Of a stretch of DNA of 64,000 nucleotides, positions 62,571-64,000 are shown piece by piece (position 1 is the first letter of the stretch; every line of letters starts with the position of its first letter). Source of the DNA: Bacteroidales bacterium (GTDB taxonomy: Bacteria; Bacteroidota; Bacteroidia; Bacteroidales; UBA7332). The position numbers and the translations under genes were made by a program. The notes beneath the pieces are model-generated. The model saw nothing but the letters and a program-made list of their open reading frames with translations. It made no database searches and was not told the DNA's origin. The stretch covers positions 310,001 to 374,000 of the forward strand of contig JAQTZA010000001.1 of the NCBI GenBank assembly GCA_028687995.1, given 5' to 3'.

Positions 62571-64000
62571 ATGAAAAAAACAACTACAAATTCAATTTTA
62601 CTCATGGCTTTTTTGCTACTGAGTATTTTGGGCGTGAAGGCACAATCTTCCACCTATTCGGGAACTTTCCCAATTACGATGCAAGGATACACAGAATCTT
62701 ACACCAATCCTGTGGCTGCTACTTGGGCAGGATCAACAAGTGCACCTAGCACAGCTGCCAGAAATGGAAAATGCTTTGCTACAGCTAATGATATGAACTT
62801 GAATACAGGAAAAAACGTAACATATCGTTTACCTAATTGTGGTACAATGACTCTACAAGCCAATGGAACGGTGGGAAGAGGGTTTGTTATTACGGTAACC
62901 CGCGTTTCTGATAATGCACAATTAAGCCGAACAGTATGGGCATATAGCAATGGGACTTGCTCTTCGAATGATTTTGTAATCAACAGTCAAGTACCAGTAA
63001 ACATTACAATTTTATCACCAAGTGCAGCTGAAGGAGCAATTACAACTACAGGTTCTTCCTATATTAGTTATGTGAATATTACCTCAGCTTGTATCTCTGC
63101 CGCAATCACCTCTGTAACTGCTCCAAGTAGTACATTATGTGCTGGCGCAACACAAACATTGACGGCTAATGGCATTTCAGCTGGAGGTACAGTAGCGTGG
63201 TATACTGCTCCAAGTGGAGGAGGATCGAATCTTGGTAGTGGTATTACTCTAGCAAATGCAGGACCTGGAACTTATTATGCTCTCGTTACAGCAAGTTGCA
63301 ATTCTAGTACTGCCGAATCTTCTATAACAGTTGCCACTTCACCTGCTACATCAATAAGCTCACAACCAAGTGGAGCCACTTATGCACAAAACGATGCTCC
63401 AACAGCTCTATCTGTTACAGCAACTGGAGCAAGTAGTTATCAATGGTATAGCAATTCAACTCAATCCACAAGTGGCTCAACGCTTTTGGTCGGTCAAACT
63501 AGTTCTACTTATACTCCTTCAACAGCTTCGGCAGGCACAACTTGGTATTACGTTGTTGCTAGTGGCTGTTCTGATGTTACGAGTAATATTGTATCGGTGA
63601 TGGTTAATGGCGTTTCAATATTAACGACTCCAACGGTTTCGGATGCCACAACTCCAACGAATCAAGGATTTACGGCCAACTGGTCCGATGTTGCAAATGA
63701 AAGCAGCTATAAGGTAAATGTATATGACGGCACAAATGCGTTGGTTAAAACAGTTACGGGTATTGCTGCCAATTCTACTAGTTCAGTTATTACTGGATTA
63801 TCATCTAACACGAACTACACTTACAAAGTAATTGCCGTTGGCGATGGCGTTTCAACAGGAAATTCAGTTGAATCAGCTGCTTCAAATTCAGTTCGCACAC
63901 TCAGTACAGAAAAAGCGATTACGGCATTTAGTCTTGCAGGACAACAATCATCTTCCATCGATGAAGCTCTGAAGACAGTATCTGTGTATGTAACACCTGG
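62571..64000 (+). CDS. Large secreted Ig/FN3-repeat protein, truncated by the window
   Basis: The frame is open from ATG 62571 to the window end (476 codons); the ORF track omits it as it has no stop. A Sec signal (SILLMAFLLLSILGVKAQ) is followed by a beta-rich domain, then Ig-like repeats (APSSTLCAGATQTLTANG, GPGTYYALVTASC, GTTWYYVVASGC) and an FN3 domain (NQGFTANWSDVANESSYKVNVYDG ... LSSNTNYTYKVIAVGDG). After this a further beta domain begins (AITAFSLAGQQSSSIDEALK). Such modules usually lead to a catalytic or T9SS tail; after uxaE, a pectin-active enzyme is possible but not shown. Confidence 0.85.
   Translation, partial: MKKTTTNSILLMAFLLLSILGVKAQSSTYSGTFPITMQGYTESYTNPVAATWAGSTSAPSTAARNGKCFATANDMNLNTGKNVTYRLPNCGTMTLQANGTVGRGFVITVTRVSDNAQLSRTVWAYSNGTCSSNDFVINSQVPVNITILSPSAAEGAITTTGSSYISYVNITSACISAAITSVTAPSSTLCAGATQTLTANGISAGGTVAWYTAPSGGGSNLGSGITLANAGPGTYYALVTASCNSSTAESSITVATSPATSISSQPSGATYAQNDAPTALSVTATGASSYQWYSNSTQSTSGSTLLVGQTSSTYTPSTASAGTTWYYVVASGCSDVTSNIVSVMVNGVSILTTPTVSDATTPTNQGFTANWSDVANESSYKVNVYDGTNALVKTVTGIAANSTSSVITGLSSNTNYTYKVIAVGDGVSTGNSVESAASNSVRTLSTEKAITAFSLAGQQSSSIDEALKTVSVYVTP

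Noticed and set aside
62699-62983. 94 aa minus-strand ORF and the 76 aa plus ORF at 63370
   Set aside because: Both are shadows of the long open frame from 62571, which is not in the track only because it has no stop in the window.

Overview
The window reads as chromosomal DNA of a Bacteroidota bacterium, most likely an anaerobic member of the Bacteroidales. The signs are a SusC/SusD pair, type IX secretion (PorQ and proteins with C-terminal sorting domains), an S46 dipeptidyl-peptidase, an OprP-type porin, an anaerobic sulfatase-maturating enzyme, the lack of obvious Shine-Dalgarno sequences, and promoters of the form TTTG-N19-TAnnTTTG. The genus cannot be fixed from the sequence alone.

Layout. 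Bases 1-5.5 kb hold the end of a SusC transporter, SusD, a zinc-metallohydrolase lipoprotein, a DUF4302 lipoprotein and a secreted protein with a type IX-like tail: a nutrient-uptake cassette. Bases 5.5-30.3 kb are mostly housekeeping: OmpA lipoprotein, acetyltransferase, asparaginase, a long GT51 transglycosylase, pfkA, ispH-cmk-porQ, TonB, prenyl synthase, TatD, tRNA-Ser, an ExbB/ExbD/ExbD energiser operon, ruvB, a flippase, a DPP7-type peptidase, an ECF sigma/anti-sigma pair, pyrH-frr, rsgA and queG.

Bases 30.3-46.1 kb are an accessory island. On the minus strand, in transcription order, lie a 42-bp-repeat ORF, an FN3 protein, a T9SS-sorted protein, two large Sec-signal Rhs/YD-repeat proteins, a candidate immunity gene, an orphan Rhs cassette, a toxin-tip fragment with an Imm27-like gene, and other small genes. 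Two nearly identical REP-associated tyrosine transposase (RAYT) modules are embedded in this trail. Their hairpins change stem sequence while keeping base pairing, an AGGA/TCCT-type core and a fixed spacer. Gene tails and terminators recur as scars. This looks like a polymorphic-toxin cassette store being rearranged or colonised by a RAYT/hairpin system, and it is the most unusual part of the window.

Bases 46.1-64 kb return to ordinary genes: GT4 glycosyltransferase, DedA, and a divergent phosphate locus (oprP-like porin and pstS to the left; pstC-pstA-pstB-phoU to the right) whose shared promoter region carries two oppositely oriented copies of TGTAACA-N4-TGTAATA, which looks like a Pho box. 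PstC carries an inserted segment resembling PstS. Then come pyrE, an SRPBCC-like protein, argH, an aldo/keto reductase, a Rieske-like lipoprotein, tRNA-Gly and tRNA-Leu, a sulfatase maturase, a tagaturonate epimerase (uxaE) preceded by an ATTGGTCAA/TTGACCAAT operator-like palindrome, and the start of a secreted FN3 protein cut by the window end.
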